Of a stretch of 64,000 nt of DNA, positions 14,440 to 27,019 are shown one piece after another. Every line of letters starts with the position of its first letter. The stretch's first letter is position 1. The translations under genes and the position numbers were made by a program. Location: positions 12,610,789 through 12,674,788 of the forward strand of contig NC_037640.1 of NCBI RefSeq assembly GCF_003254395.2. Direction: 5' to 3'. The DNA comes from Apis mellifera. Taxonomy: Eukaryota; Arthropoda; Insecta; Hymenoptera; Apidae. The notes under the pieces were generated by a model. It was not told where the DNA came from and did no database searches. It saw nothing but the letters and a program-made list of their open reading frames with translations.

Positions 14440-15735
14440 GTGTAAATTTTTTTGTAGATTTATCAAATGGATGGTGTATCGAGACTAAAAGAAAGAATAT
14501 TCCATCAAAGCATAGATATATTTCGTACGATAATTTAGGTTAGTTTTACGTTAAAAAGTGACATACTTATCGACCGTGTATATACCTGTATTCGTATACA
14601 CACAATTCTTCTCTAGTGTAAATTTCGAAAATTTATTTATGGATTTATTAAATGGATGGATATATCGAAACTACAAGAAAGAATATTCCATCGAAGAATA
14701 TTTCATAGACATACTTCGTGCAAGCGTACGATAATATAGGTTATATAGAGTTTCGTTAAAAAGTAATATACTTATCTAGCGTGTATTCGTACATAATTCT
14801 TCTCCAGTGTAAATTTCGAAAATTTTTTTATGGATTTATTAAATGTATCGAAACTAAAAGAAAGAATATTTCATCGAAGCATAGATATACTTCGTACAAG
14901 CGTACGATAATATAGGTTAATTTTTCGTTAAAAAGTAGCATACTTATCTAGTGTGTATTCGTACATAATTCTTCTCCAATGTAAATTTCGAAAATTTTTT
15001 TATGGATTTATTAAATGTATCGAGACTAAAAGAAAGAATATTTCATCGAAGCATAGACATACTTCGTGCAAGCGTACGATAATATAGGTTATATAGAGTT
15101 TCGTTAAAAAGAAATATACTTATCTAGCGTGTATTCGTACATAATTCTTCTCCAGTATAAATTTCGAAATTTTTTTTGTAAATTTATTAAATGGATGGAT
15201 GTATCGAGACTAAAAGAAAGAATATTCCATCAAAGAATATTTCATAGACATACTTCGTGCAAGCGTACGATAATATAGGTTATATAGAGTTTCGTTAAAA
15301 AATTAATATACTTATCTAGCGTGTATTCGTACATAATTCTTCTCCAGTGTAAATTTCGAAAATTTTTTTATGGATTTATTAAATGGATGGATATATCGAA
15401 ACTACAAGAAAGAATATTCCATCAAAGAATATTTCATAGATATACTTCGAACAAGCGTACGATAATATAGGTTATATAGAGTTTCGTTAAAAAGAAATAT
15501 ACTTATCTAGCATGTATTCGTATATAATTCTTCTCCAATATAAATTTCGAAAATTTTTTTATAGATTTATTAAATGTATCGAGACTAAAAAAAAGAATAT
15601 TACATCGAAGCATATAGACATACTTCGTATATAAGCGTACGATATAATATAGGTTAGTTTTTCGTTAAAAAGTAGCATACTTATGGATTTATCAAGCGTG
15701 TATATATACCTGCGTGTATTCGTACACAATCCTTC
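14440..15735. repeat. Tandem array, about 7 copies of 170-205 bp
   Basis: Each unit contains ATCGAGACTAAAAGAAAGAA, a TTCATAGACATACTTCGTGC-type stretch, GCGTACGATAATATAGGTTA and CGTGTATTCGTACATAATTC. The ACTTAT marker recurs at about 14565, 14770, 14942, 15118, 15310, 15501 and 15679. Units differ by small indels such as the extra GATGGAT, so the array is older or less homogenised than the one at 8.7 kb. Confidence 0.9.
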
Positions 15736-17659
15736 TCTAGCAATGGGATCGAATATGACTTGAATTTCATCGTCGTCGTTATTCACTCATTTTTGCTCGC
15801 GCCTTGCCATATATACGCGCGCGTGTACGTGGCCCAAGCCGTATATACGGTCGGATATGCAAGTACTGTAGTGAAGTGAGCAGCAAATGCTTCCGATGTG
15901 CCCACGTTCGCAAATATATGCCACGAACGTGAAATCGAATAACTCACGCGACACCTTTTTTTGCACACGTGGCGACCCCGTTCGTCGACCCTTTTCCTTG
16001 AATATACATGCGCGCATATATATATATATATATATTTTTTCTTTTTTCAGAGGAAGAGACAGATTAAAATCCCTCTTGGGGATGGTGGTCGCATTTGGAA
16101 ACGCGGCATACGGAGACGCGTATTTCGTATTTCGTAAGTCAATTGACCTTCGTAAGCGCACGTGTCTCCCATTGGACGTTGAACCTTTTTCGGTACCCTC
16201 GTTGTCCAGATTTCAGTTGCGATAGGAATGGGAACGTGGAATTTCATAAATTTTATCGCCGCGGGAAAGATTTGATCCGGAAAATTATTGCATGGAATTC
16301 AAAATTGAACGGACTGTTTGAGGAAGGAACGTGATTGTGAATAACGAATTTAACGAGTTAACTTGATTAAAAAGATTCGTGTTAATTCTTTATACGCGAA
16401 CAAATAAATTCCGTTTCTCTCCTAAAAAATAAACGCATCGTAAGATGTTAATTAATTAAACAAAAAAAAAGGAGATAATAAGAATAAAATCCTATTATAA
16501 TTATTATAAAAAATATAATATAATAAATATATAAATATATAAATAAATATAATAATATAAAATAAATAAATGAATATATAAATAAATATATATAATATAT
16601 ATATATAAATATATAAAAAATATAATATTGTTATAAAAAAAAATTGAACCATAAATTCTAAATTCAAAACAGAAATAAAAATTTAAATATTGAAATTGAT
16701 TGTAAAATAAATGTTTATAAAATAATAAAAATTGAAATTAAATAATTTTTTCTCAAATTTAGATTATTATTAATCAAACAACAATGTTGTAAATCTTGAA
16801 GAAACAAGAATAAAAAAATTCAAAAGAATTTAATATATATGTATCTCTCGAAGGTCAAGTTCAATATTATGAATTTCAATATTAAGAGAAATTCAAGAAT
16901 ACGAGTATTGGGCTATAATTAATTCTCGTAAAACGAAGCTAACTAATTTATAAGAGTTCATTGATTGTAATATATATTCGAACGATCGTTATTTTCATAG
17001 AGCGTAATATTTATTTACTCTACGTTTCACCGTATTAAAAAATACGTTCGATTGCTCCTCTTCTCTCTCTCTCTCTCTCTCTCTAGAATTCAAGGACGTC
17101 GTTATGCAACACGTTTGCCGTATTACCGGCAAAAGTGATATAATTTGTGCACAGAAGAATTTTACGATTTTTTTCTTCGTGTCGTCGCGGTGACACGCGA
17201 GACGAAAAATACGAAGGAAAGGAATATCCCGTTTTATACGTGTTGTCACGAAACGGATAGGGAGGAATTATTGGTGAAAAGGGAGCCACGTGGCGATACG
17301 TGGTGACACGTGCTTTGTGTTGTCCGACCTTCGTACGAATGAATGTGTCAAGCGAACAGGTCCAAAATTAACTCGATTCGTGTTATTTGTGAATTTAAAA
17401 CGATCCAGATTTCTCGAACGGAACGGTTATGTTATTACGTGTACGTGGAAACGTGTAATCAAAAATCGAAATCAAAAATCGAGATTCGCCGATTTATAAA
17501 ACTACTAACCGTTATTTTTGATGTAACGGAATTGAAAATTCTCTACATCAAAAAGGAGTGGAAATGAATAGCGACGGAGGAATAGGAATAACGAAAATGA
17601 AAATGGAAGGGTGGAAAATGGAAAAGCTCGCTGATCTATTTCCGAGTGATCTTTTTTAG
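15736..17659. other. Intronic stretch with E-box cluster, no supported exon
   Basis: It contains an (AT)n tract at about 16017-16035, a very AT-rich, CpG-poor segment at 16450-16830, a (TC)n tract at about 17062-17084 and a cluster of CACGTG-type sites near 17285-17312. No protein-like frame stands out. Confidence 0.4.
17285..17312. promoter_or_regulatory. Cluster of E-box/CACGTG sites
   Basis: GCCACGTGGC (perfect palindrome, 17285-17294), TACGTGG (17297-17303) and CACGTG (17307-17312) occur within 28 bp. CACGTG is the core for bHLH factors of the Myc/Max, MITF and Clock/Cycle types. Function is inferred from motif density only. Confidence 0.3.
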
Positions 17660-18257
17660 CTGTGCATAGATTCTTTGGAAATTGGGATTGAAAAAAAAAT
17701 GAACGATCTATTTTCGAATAGATTCATTGGAAAATTGAGATATAAATGCAAATACTGAAAAAAAAAGAAAATCGAGATTCGTCGATATGGAATTGAAAAT
17801 AAAAAAATATATATATATATATATATACACGTTTAATTTCTAGTTATACATAGATTTTTTGGAAATTAAAAAAAAAAAAAATGAGATATAAATGCAAATA
17901 CTAAAAAAAAAGGAAAAAAAAGAAATTCGTCGATATCCATGGAATTGGAAATAAGATATATATATATATATACACGTTTTTTTAATTTCTAGTTATACAT
18001 AGATTTTTTGGAAATTAAAAAAAAAAAAATTGAGATATAAATGCAAATAGTAAAAAAAGGAAAAATTTATAAATCGAGATTCGTCGATATGGAATTGAAA
18101 ATAAGAAATATGCATATATATATATACACGTTTAATTTCTAGTTATACATAGATTTTTTGAAAATTAAAAAAAAAAAAAAAATGAGATATAAATATAAAT
18201 ACTAAAAAAAGGAAAAATTTTTAAATCGAGATTCATCGATATGGACTTGAAAATAAG

Positions 18258-18301
<44 letters not shown>

Positions 18302-19325
18302 GTTTAATTTCTAGTTATAGATAGATTTTTTGGAAATTAAAAAAAAAGAAAAAATGAGATATAAATGCAAATAGTAAAAAAAGGAAAAATTTTTAAATCG
18401 AGATTCATCGATATGGAATTGAAAATAAAAAATATATATATATATATACACGTTTAATTTCTAGTTATACATAGATTCTTTGGAAATTAAAAAAAAAAAA
18501 AATGAGATATAAATGCAAATAGTAAAAAAAGGAAAAATTTTTAAATCGAGATTCGTCGATATGGAATTGAAAATAAAATATATATATATATATATATATA
18601 CACGTTTAATTTCTAGTTATACATAGATTTTTTGGAAATTAAAAAAAAAAAAAATGAGATATAAATGGAAATAGTAAAAAAAGGAAAAATTTTTAAATCG
18701 AGATTCGTCGATATGGAATTGAAAATAAGAAATATACATATATATATATATACGTTTAATTTCTAGTTATACATAGATTCTTTGGAAATTAAAAAAAAAA
18801 AAAAATGAGATATAAATGCAAATAGTAAAAAAAGGAAAAATTTTTAAATCGAGATTCATCGATATGGAATTGAAAATAAAAAATATATATATATATATAC
18901 ACGTTTAATTTCTAGTTATAGATAGATTTTTTGGAAATTAAAAAAAAAAAAAATGAGATATAAATGGAAATAGTAAAAAAAGGAAAAATTTTTAAATCGA
19001 GATTCGTCGATATGGAATTGAAAATAAGAAATATACATATATATATATATACGTTTAATTTCTAGTTATACATAGATTCTTTGGAAATTAAAAAAAAAAA
19101 AAAAATGAGATATAAATGCAAATAGTAAAAAAAGGAAAAATTTTTAAATCGAGATTCATCGATATGGAATTGAAAATAAAAAATATATATATATATATAC
19201 ACGTTTAATTTCTAGTTATAGATAGATTTTTTGGAAATTAAAAAAAAAAAAAATGAGATATAAATGGAAATAGTAAAAAAAGGAAAAATTTTTAAATCGA
19301 GATTCGTCGATATGGAATTGAAAAT

Positions 19326-19376
<51 letters not shown>

Positions 19377-19650
19377 GTTTAATTTCTAGTTATACATAGA
19401 TTCTTTGGAAATTAAAAAAAAAAAAAAAATGAGATATAAATGCAAATAGTAAAAAAAGGAAAAATTTTTAAATCGAGATTCGTCGATATGGAATTGAAAA
19501 TAAGAAATATATATATATATATATACACGTTTAATTTCTAGTTATACATAGATTTTTTGGAAATTAAAAAAAAAGAAAAAATGAGATATAAATGCAAATA
19601 GTAAAAAAAGGAAAAATTTTTAAATCGAGATTCATCAATATGGAATTGAA

Positions 19651-19720
<70 letters not shown>

Positions 19721-19735
19721 GTCTAATTTGTAGAT
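17660..19735. repeat. Tandem array, about 13 copies of 140-190 bp, with internal (AT)n and poly-A
   Basis: Each unit runs CACGTTTAATTTCTAGTTAT, ACATAGATTTTTTGGAAATT, a poly-A run, ATGAGATATAAATGCAAATA, GTAAAAAAAGGAAAAATTTT, AAATCGAGATTCGTCGATAT, GGAATTGAAAATAA and then an (AT)n tract. Unit length varies mainly with the AT tract; the last one is (AT)n at 19654-19717. The array sits in the large intron and is a likely site of length polymorphism. Confidence 0.93.
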
Positions 19736-20910
19736 CGATGTACGTCGATCGTATCGATGTATTTTAAAAGGAGGAGAAGTAGATTGGAGCATTGACCAGG
19801 GTCTATGAACTGAACGTTGCCGAGCAGAATCCACCCACCTAGCTACAGAGAACGAAGCATTGTCTATGTACAGCTAGTATATCATACGAACATCGATCCG
19901 TGAGAGCGGTCCCATGCCTCCCAACCCAAGTACAAATCTCTACGCCCTAAAACGACCGCCGCCACGTGTTTGTTACACTTGTCTTGTTTTTCCCCCCCCC
20001 CCCCCCCCCCTCCGGCCGCGAGAAGAGACGGAAGAAATTTAATCCCGTTCGAGGCATTGAACAACAATCGGATCAATTAGGGGTAATCGCGTTAAGAGAT
20101 AGCGCAAACAAGAATTGGAAAAATACGTATAAGTCATTCTTCGTTCCTTCTAATAATAAAAATATTTCCCTCATTATTTTATTTTATTTTATTTATCCAA
20201 CCGAGCCGAATTTACGACGAATTTGATTGATATTAAAATGAAAGATGACGATATCTGTTCTCGTGAACAATTATTGAGTTAAAAAGAAAAAAAACGATGG
20301 AGCACGGCGGCCGATAAATTCATAATTTCTCTAAAGCGATCTAAGTGGCGGGTATCTAGAAATAGAATCGAGCGTCCTGAATGCCAATGGCGTCATTAAA
20401 TCTAGATCGTACACTTTCTTGCGACCACTGACCGAGATTCGCCCGTTCACAGTTCCCGCACACCTTCTGTAATTCGAGTGTCTTCTCGTAATCCTCGTAT
20501 ATACACCGCTTTTAACACTAACCGACCTCAGGTGTTCCCCGCCCCCTCCCCCTCCACGGTCAGGTATCTCGAGTATCGACAAGTATCTCACGTATCTTGC
20601 GTAACTCGAGTATCATCTATCTCTCTCTCTCTCTCGCTCTCCTCTTTGTGAGGGAAGCGCGCAGTACTACTCTGCCCAGTAGTACAACACGCTGCCCGCT
20701 CAAGTAGCCCAGACAGCAGTTGCTACCGGTCCGGGTTATTGCGACCGACGACACTCCTCCAGCATCCAGTTTACTCCAGTTTTGCCCACATTTTTTCCCA
20801 TCACAATTTAATTAAACCGGCTCCAATTTTATTTTCTCACAGTTTTATTCATATAACATACGCTTCCCATTATTTCGATCCAATGGCTTAATCGTAACTC
20901 GATTTATATG

Positions 20911-20971
<61 letters not shown>

Positions 20972-21193
20972 AGAGAAAGAGAGAGAAAGAGAGAGGCATA
21001 ATAAAAAGTTTACCAAGGACGAAAGAAGGCAGAAGAAACGTTGAATTTCATCGATCGAGGAAGCGCGGAGACGACGCTTTCGAACCGATTCTTCCGCGGC
21101 CAACCTCTGCTCGTTCGCTCATCGTATTCATCGATCCGTCTCTAAAGGGGCGTCCACACAGCCGATGTGCGATTCGAACCGGTGCGCGCTTTC

Positions 21194-21241
<48 letters not shown>

Positions 21242-21626
21242 CCTCCCATGAGTTATATACCTCCCGAGACTATTTAATAAACCCTGCGCTTTACGAGTGT
21301 TATTAGCCGTGTCCCACCACCGTGTAAATATGTGTAAAAGGGGAGAAAGGACGAAAGTGGACAACCGGAAAGAAAGAGGAAAAGGAAAGGAAAGCAATTA
21401 GAAGTATAAGAATAAGAGAAATGAAAAAGGAATGTGAAAAACTTACATGGGTGGAGGGAGAGGAGAAGAAAGGCGAGGAGATGAATGGTAGAAAAAGAGG
21501 AATTTCAAGAGGCTCGAATATGAAGAGATAGAGGAGAGAGGGGGGAGAGAGAGAGGAGAATCGGCGGACGGAGAGAAAAACAAGAGAATACATGTGTATA
21601 TATATATATATATATATATATTCTTC

Positions 21627-21661
<35 letters not shown>

Positions 21662-24600
21662 TGTGTGTATATAGAGATCGAGGCGAAGGAGAAGGATAGA
21701 GCCGAGTTCCTGCTATCCTTCTCGTTTTATCCATCCCCTCCGCCCCCCGTGGCAGAAACGTGGGCGTGGACGTAGGCGAGGTAAGCCTTCAGGGCCGGCG
21801 AGCATCGACCGATCCAACTGGACGCATCGTAAATCGTGACCAGCCTCGTGATTCTTGGGCAACATTGATAGACACGTCGATACGATTATCCATTATTGGA
21901 CAACCTTCGAATTTTGCGTATCGCGTATTTCGAATCGAGAGAAAGAAAAAGAGAGAGAGAGAGAGAGAGAGAAGCGCGATCTTTCTCCTCTCGCTTGCAA
22001 AGAATTTATCCAAGTGGCCAATTGTACAATTAAGCCAGCATTTTCGAAACGAAGTAGTATAAGTCAGTGCTTGGATCAGTGTAATTTTCGTTCAATCTTC
22101 AATCTTCGACTTTTCACCGAAACGAGGCGGGGGATAGTTACGATACTCGGTTCGGATTGCATGCGTTTCGTACACGAAATCTTTCTTCGTTTTATCGATC
22201 GATACGCGAACTTGAACTTTCACTCAGCGAAAATTTAATAGTTGGATTTCGTTATCGTTCGAAACGTAACCTCAAACGTAATAATCGTCGAAATCGTAGA
22301 GCTAGAGGTTATGTGAAAAGAGGATATAAAGCGATTAACCTAACTTAAAAAGTGAAACTTTTATTCGAAAAATTTTCAACTCTGCTTTCGTTCCAACGAA
22401 AAGGAAAAAAAACGTTACGAAATTAATTTATAAAAAGGAAGATGCGAAGGAAATAAATAAAGGAGAGAAATCAACGGAGAATACGGGAGAATCGCGATGG
22501 AAATGAGATCGGAAGGCGTTTGTAATTTGCCACTCGATATCTCTCTCGGTCGGGGAAATGGGATGGGGAGGGAGGGAAGGGAGAGAAGAAAAAAGTATAT
22601 CGTGGTTTGAAGCGATGGAGGATGAAGGTTAAAGGACGAATACAACGTTCTACATATTCCAACCTTGCCATCAGTTTTCTAGAAAAAAAACGTTGAAACG
22701 AGCTTTCGTTTCAATTTCCTTCCATTCTCTCCTCTCTTCCCCTCTCCCTCTCCCCTCCTCCTCCTCCCTGCTAGCTAGTTGGCCTGCGGCTTTCGAATTC
22801 GCCGTTCGTACGATCGATGAAACGTTCGTGTCGTCACATGAGAACCCTCCTTTAATACCTCTCTCCCCCCCCTCATTAAAGCCGTCCGCCGAACGCGGAG
22901 AGTAGCATCCTAATGCTATTTACACAAGTGCTCCGCCAGAGCGAAAGGGCGTTCAAAAAACTGTCCCTCCTGTTCTCTTCTCCCCAACTTGTGCCGCCAC
23001 CTCGCGTTACAATAAAATATCCATTTGGCCTCTCCCTAACCTAACCGTTCAACGCAAAATTTACATTCGATTCGACGAGCGAGCCTCGTGACGCGTGTTC
23101 GTGTTCGAGATTCCAACTGCTTGGAAGCGTCTCGAAATTCGACAATAATTTGAAAAAAGTAATCAAAATTTGCAAACGAAATACGACGCGTCAGAATTAT
23201 TTTAAATTATTCGGTCGTTCGGTCGATTGGATTAGACACGTCGTTATCGAGGATCTATTTAATCGCTACTTGAATTTAAGGAGGACTGCGAGTTTCTCGG
23301 TTTTTTTCTTCTTTCTTTCTTTTTTTTTTTCTCGTGTTTCTGGACCTCGACGTAGTAAAAGTTTCCTGCCTGAACCGTGACTCCTATCATTATATCCCGG
23401 CAACGAAGGTAATTCCGACTGACTACGTTATAATAAGAGAGGCAATGGAGACAATAGGAAGGATCGAGAGATATAATGACTTTCCTATAGAAACGAAGTA
23501 AAAAGTCGGAAACTAATGAAAATTATTTTCATCAACGCGATATTCATCAGTGTGCGATGCATTTCCCTGTTCCATTTCTTTACACATCGGAGGTAAGGTT
23601 ACGATCAACAATCGTAAGATTTTTAGAAATTTTTCTCTTTCCTGACGATAATAATATCGAAGTGAAGTGAAATTAAAGTAAATATTAGTAAACCTCGAAA
23701 AAATAAAAAAACACGACGAGGAATTTTAACGCGATAAAAATCCGTTTACGAGAAACGGATAATCTTTATCTCGATCCTTGGAGCAAGGACCGTATGAATT
23801 TGCGAGGTTGCGCAACGGACAGTTTTCTGCTCGGAAAATGTAGCGAGGCGAGGAGCGTAGGGCGAAACGCGGGGAGCCACCACGACCCACTTTCGCGGCT
23901 TGCCAATTGCCGATCCGTAGGAGCGCACACGGTCCTAATTAGAGAAGTCTCGATCACCAATTAGAAGAGACGCGTTACAAGATCGTGCCATCGGCAGGAA
24001 TTCGACCACCTCGTGAGAAAATTTTGCTATCCGAGGTCGAGGAGGAACGACGAAGAAGAAAAAAGAAATTGAATTTCTCGATTCTCTCCTTTTCTTTCTC
24101 CCCCCTCCCCTCCTGCCTCCTCTTGTTTACCTCTCGATTCGACCACCTCCCACGATTATTCTATTCCAGGTTATTGTATTCTAAATCCGTGATCCGTGAA
24201 ATTTCATATGGCAGACGTTCAACAACGAATAAATTATGGTAGGCCGAGCGCTCGAACCATGCTCCGGCTCTCGATATTCTCGCGAAGATTAAGCGGTAGA
24301 AAGTAGGAGGAATTCGGCTCCTCGTCTTGGAAACGAGCCGTTTTAATCCACGGTGATCGTTGAATCACTCCCCTTCACCAATTACATTACGGCCGATTCC
24401 GTCGATCTGAATCCCGTGGTAAAAAAAAAGGAAAAAAAAAAAATGCGCAGAAAACTATCCCCTCCTCTTCCTCTCCCGATATTCTAGGATCTCTTTTAGT
24501 TATTTTTCGTTATCGGCACCATTTGTAGTTTTATATTCCTATAAATTTCGTTTTACGCGTCATAAATAAAGGTAAGAATAAATACCGGTTGATCTAGTTT

Positions 24601-25737
24601 TAAATCGTCGCTTATTTTTCCCCCCTTTCCGTCGAAATGAGATAAATACGCGCAACAAGCAAAAGAAAAAAAATATAGAAAAAAAAAAAATAATCGGTTT
24701 ACAAAGAAAAGTTTGGTTAGTCGACGATAAACGGGTAAACTTTGAACTTGCCCTTTTTAAGAGAAAAAAAAAAAGAAAAGAAAAAAACTCGTAAAAATCA
24801 TGTCCGTGAAAATTCTTTTCTTTCTATCCAAACTTGGATGAAGTTGTCTCGATCGCGACTCGACGCGCATGCGCGTTTCATTTACTTACGTAAACATCGA
24901 TTATCGATAATCGCGTAGGTAGGCATATTAGACGTATTCAGGTTTAGGACGAGCCATCGAAATAAATCAAGATGGCGGGAGGAGTCGTGCAACGTCCATC
25001 ATCTCTCTCTCCATGCAGGAGGTAACAGTGATCAACAGTTTTACCAACGTTCGAATTTACCCGTTTAAATATTTAACGGTGGTCGTGTATGCGTCGTCGA
25101 TCGGCTCGTTATAACCGGGCTGACAGACCGGAGGTGGAGCCTGCGACAGATACAGAGTCTCTATCGTCGGCTCGGTATTAAAATGCAAATGATCACGCTA
25201 TCACCGAGCTTGTGCTTGTTCTATCAGTGTGTATCTGTATCCTTGCTTGTCGTGACCGTCATCGTGGAGTCGCAAAATAGTATCCCCTGGTCTCCTTTCT
25301 GTCCATACTGTATGCATAAAGTACACGCCGTTACACGCCACCGCCGTCTACCGTCTATCGTCGATACAAGAAAATTTAATTGTTCGTGTATGTCGTCCAT
25401 GTTCGACATCTGACCGCGTTAGATAAATTGAAATTTCACCGTCCTTGGAAGGAGGAAATCGGGCATCAAATCGTCTGGCCAATTGTGAACGGTGAAAGTG
25501 GAAAGGGTTAAGATGCTCGACTAGGTTAGGAACGTTAGTTCGATTGTTGGTGTTCTCTTTGTGATGATCGATCGTAAGTGAAAGTATTCGATAATCATTC
25601 GATCAATTAATCGTCTTGTCCCGCGATGGACGACAGTAATGACAGTACAAAGAATTCTCCTGGTTCATTAAGATCGCTCTTTGATCGAATAATACTCTCG
25701 ATGCGCGAGATATTGATGGTTAATTATTGATTTGACA

Positions 25738-25788
<51 letters not shown>

Positions 25789-26350
25789 GATCGATCGATG
25801 TAGACATTAGAAGTTCCATAATACGAGTTATTCGATGAATCGATTATTAAATAGAGGCGTTTAAAGCTAGCCACTGGCTCGAACGACTATGAATACTAAT
25901 GTCTCGTGCGTGATCGGTAAATTTAAATAGGTATAATTTAATAATGTTTATTAAATTCTCCATTCGTTCGTGTCAACCTTCTATGTGATCGAATCTGACT
26001 GTGTTTATATCTGCGTTTTAACCGTGTCCAACCGTGTAAAGTTAGAATTTGAATAAATTTATTTCTAATAAATTTATTTCCAAGGTTTTTTTCCCTTTTT
26101 TTTTTTTAAGGACGAAACGGAATTTCGAAAAAGTGCAATCTTGGCGAGTAAAAAAGTTTGCTCGCGAAGAAAACAATACGTTCGAAAGCATACATCGATA
26201 GCAACGCGGCTCTAACTTCTTTTCTTTTAACTGGCAACGTCGCGTCTGCAAGTTGACTCTACATCTAGATGCAGATTGCAGATGCAGTAAGAGGTTAATC
26301 CGTGGACTCTCAATTTTATATGCTTTTCATGATGCCTTTTTTTTCCTTTC

Positions 26351-26388
<38 letters not shown>

Positions 26389-27015
26389 CTTTTTTTTTTT
26401 ACTTCTCTCTTTCCTTTACCCTTTCGTCCGTCTCTCTTTCGCATTAATTACAGTCGACGTCATACAGACCAGACGTATTTCATTCCAACATGTTCCATGT
26501 AGGGATATTTCCCTACTACCTTCGTTCGTGCGTACCAGAAGTCAAATAAAATAACCACCGCGCATAATTATCTTCATCGAGTAAATAACGTCTCTATACA
26601 AATAAATGTCTCGAAAGGAATTTAACTCTTTTTAAAAACGATTATTTCACGAAAAAAATTTCTCGAATTTCGAATCGTTCCTAAATATTTATACTTTAAA
26701 AATCTTTGACAAAATTAAAAGCAACGTTGAAAATTGAACGAAATATACGATAATTACGGGATTCTCGATCCCGTAAACTCGATTCGGTCTGAAATAAAAT
26801 TCTTCGTGCGATATCTTACGTACTATTATATTCGTCATGCAAATGAACACTTGCGTCAACCGCGTGAAATTGTTTATCGTCTTACGTAACGGTTGATTGT
26901 TCGTTACAAAAATTGAACGTTAAATTGTCACGTTCGGATAAAAATAACACACGTTTCCTAACGCAACTCGAGCCCTTAATAGCTAGGAGAACTAGGAGAA
27001 TAAGAAAAATAAAAA
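19736..27015. other. Intronic stretch with several GC-richer islands and CT/GA tracts
   Basis: It includes a C19 run (19992-20010), (TA)n at 20915-20968, (CT)n at about 21191-21240, (GA)n at about 21952-21972, (TC)n at about 25741-25788, and CpG-dense islands at 20.4-20.8, 21.0-21.2, 22.9-23.4 and 24.9-25.5 kb. The islands could be enhancers or untranslated first exons. An ATG in good context at 24972 opens 16 codons to a donor-like AG|GTAACA, but has no identified partner. Confidence 0.4.
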
Positions 27016-27019
27016 TTAC

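Larger units (their letters stand above)
7054..27019 (-). other. Proposed 20-kb intron of the Mblk-1/E93-like gene
   Basis: If the two exons are joined directly, this is one intron of about 20 kb, from GTAATT at 27019 to TTTGCAG at 7054. It contains three tandem arrays, long (TA)n and (CT)n tracts and several GC-richer islands (around 9.8-10.3, 20.4-21.2, 22.9-23.4 and 24.9-25.5 kb). None of the minus-strand frames I checked here shows a Pipsqueak/HTH-like sequence. Long introns are usual for ecdysone-regulated transcription factor genes. Enhancers or alternative promoters may sit in the islands, but nothing in the sequence proves it. Confidence 0.4.

Noticed and set aside
13722..14543. Plus-strand frame of 273 codons, Ser/Leu/Phe-rich
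   Set aside because: It follows a CT-rich tract and then runs into the 14.4-kb tandem array; overlapping frames are open too, the mark of composition rather than coding.
8707..19735. CRISPR-like arrays
   Set aside because: The regularly spaced repeats are whole-unit tandem satellites without unique spacers, in a eukaryotic context.
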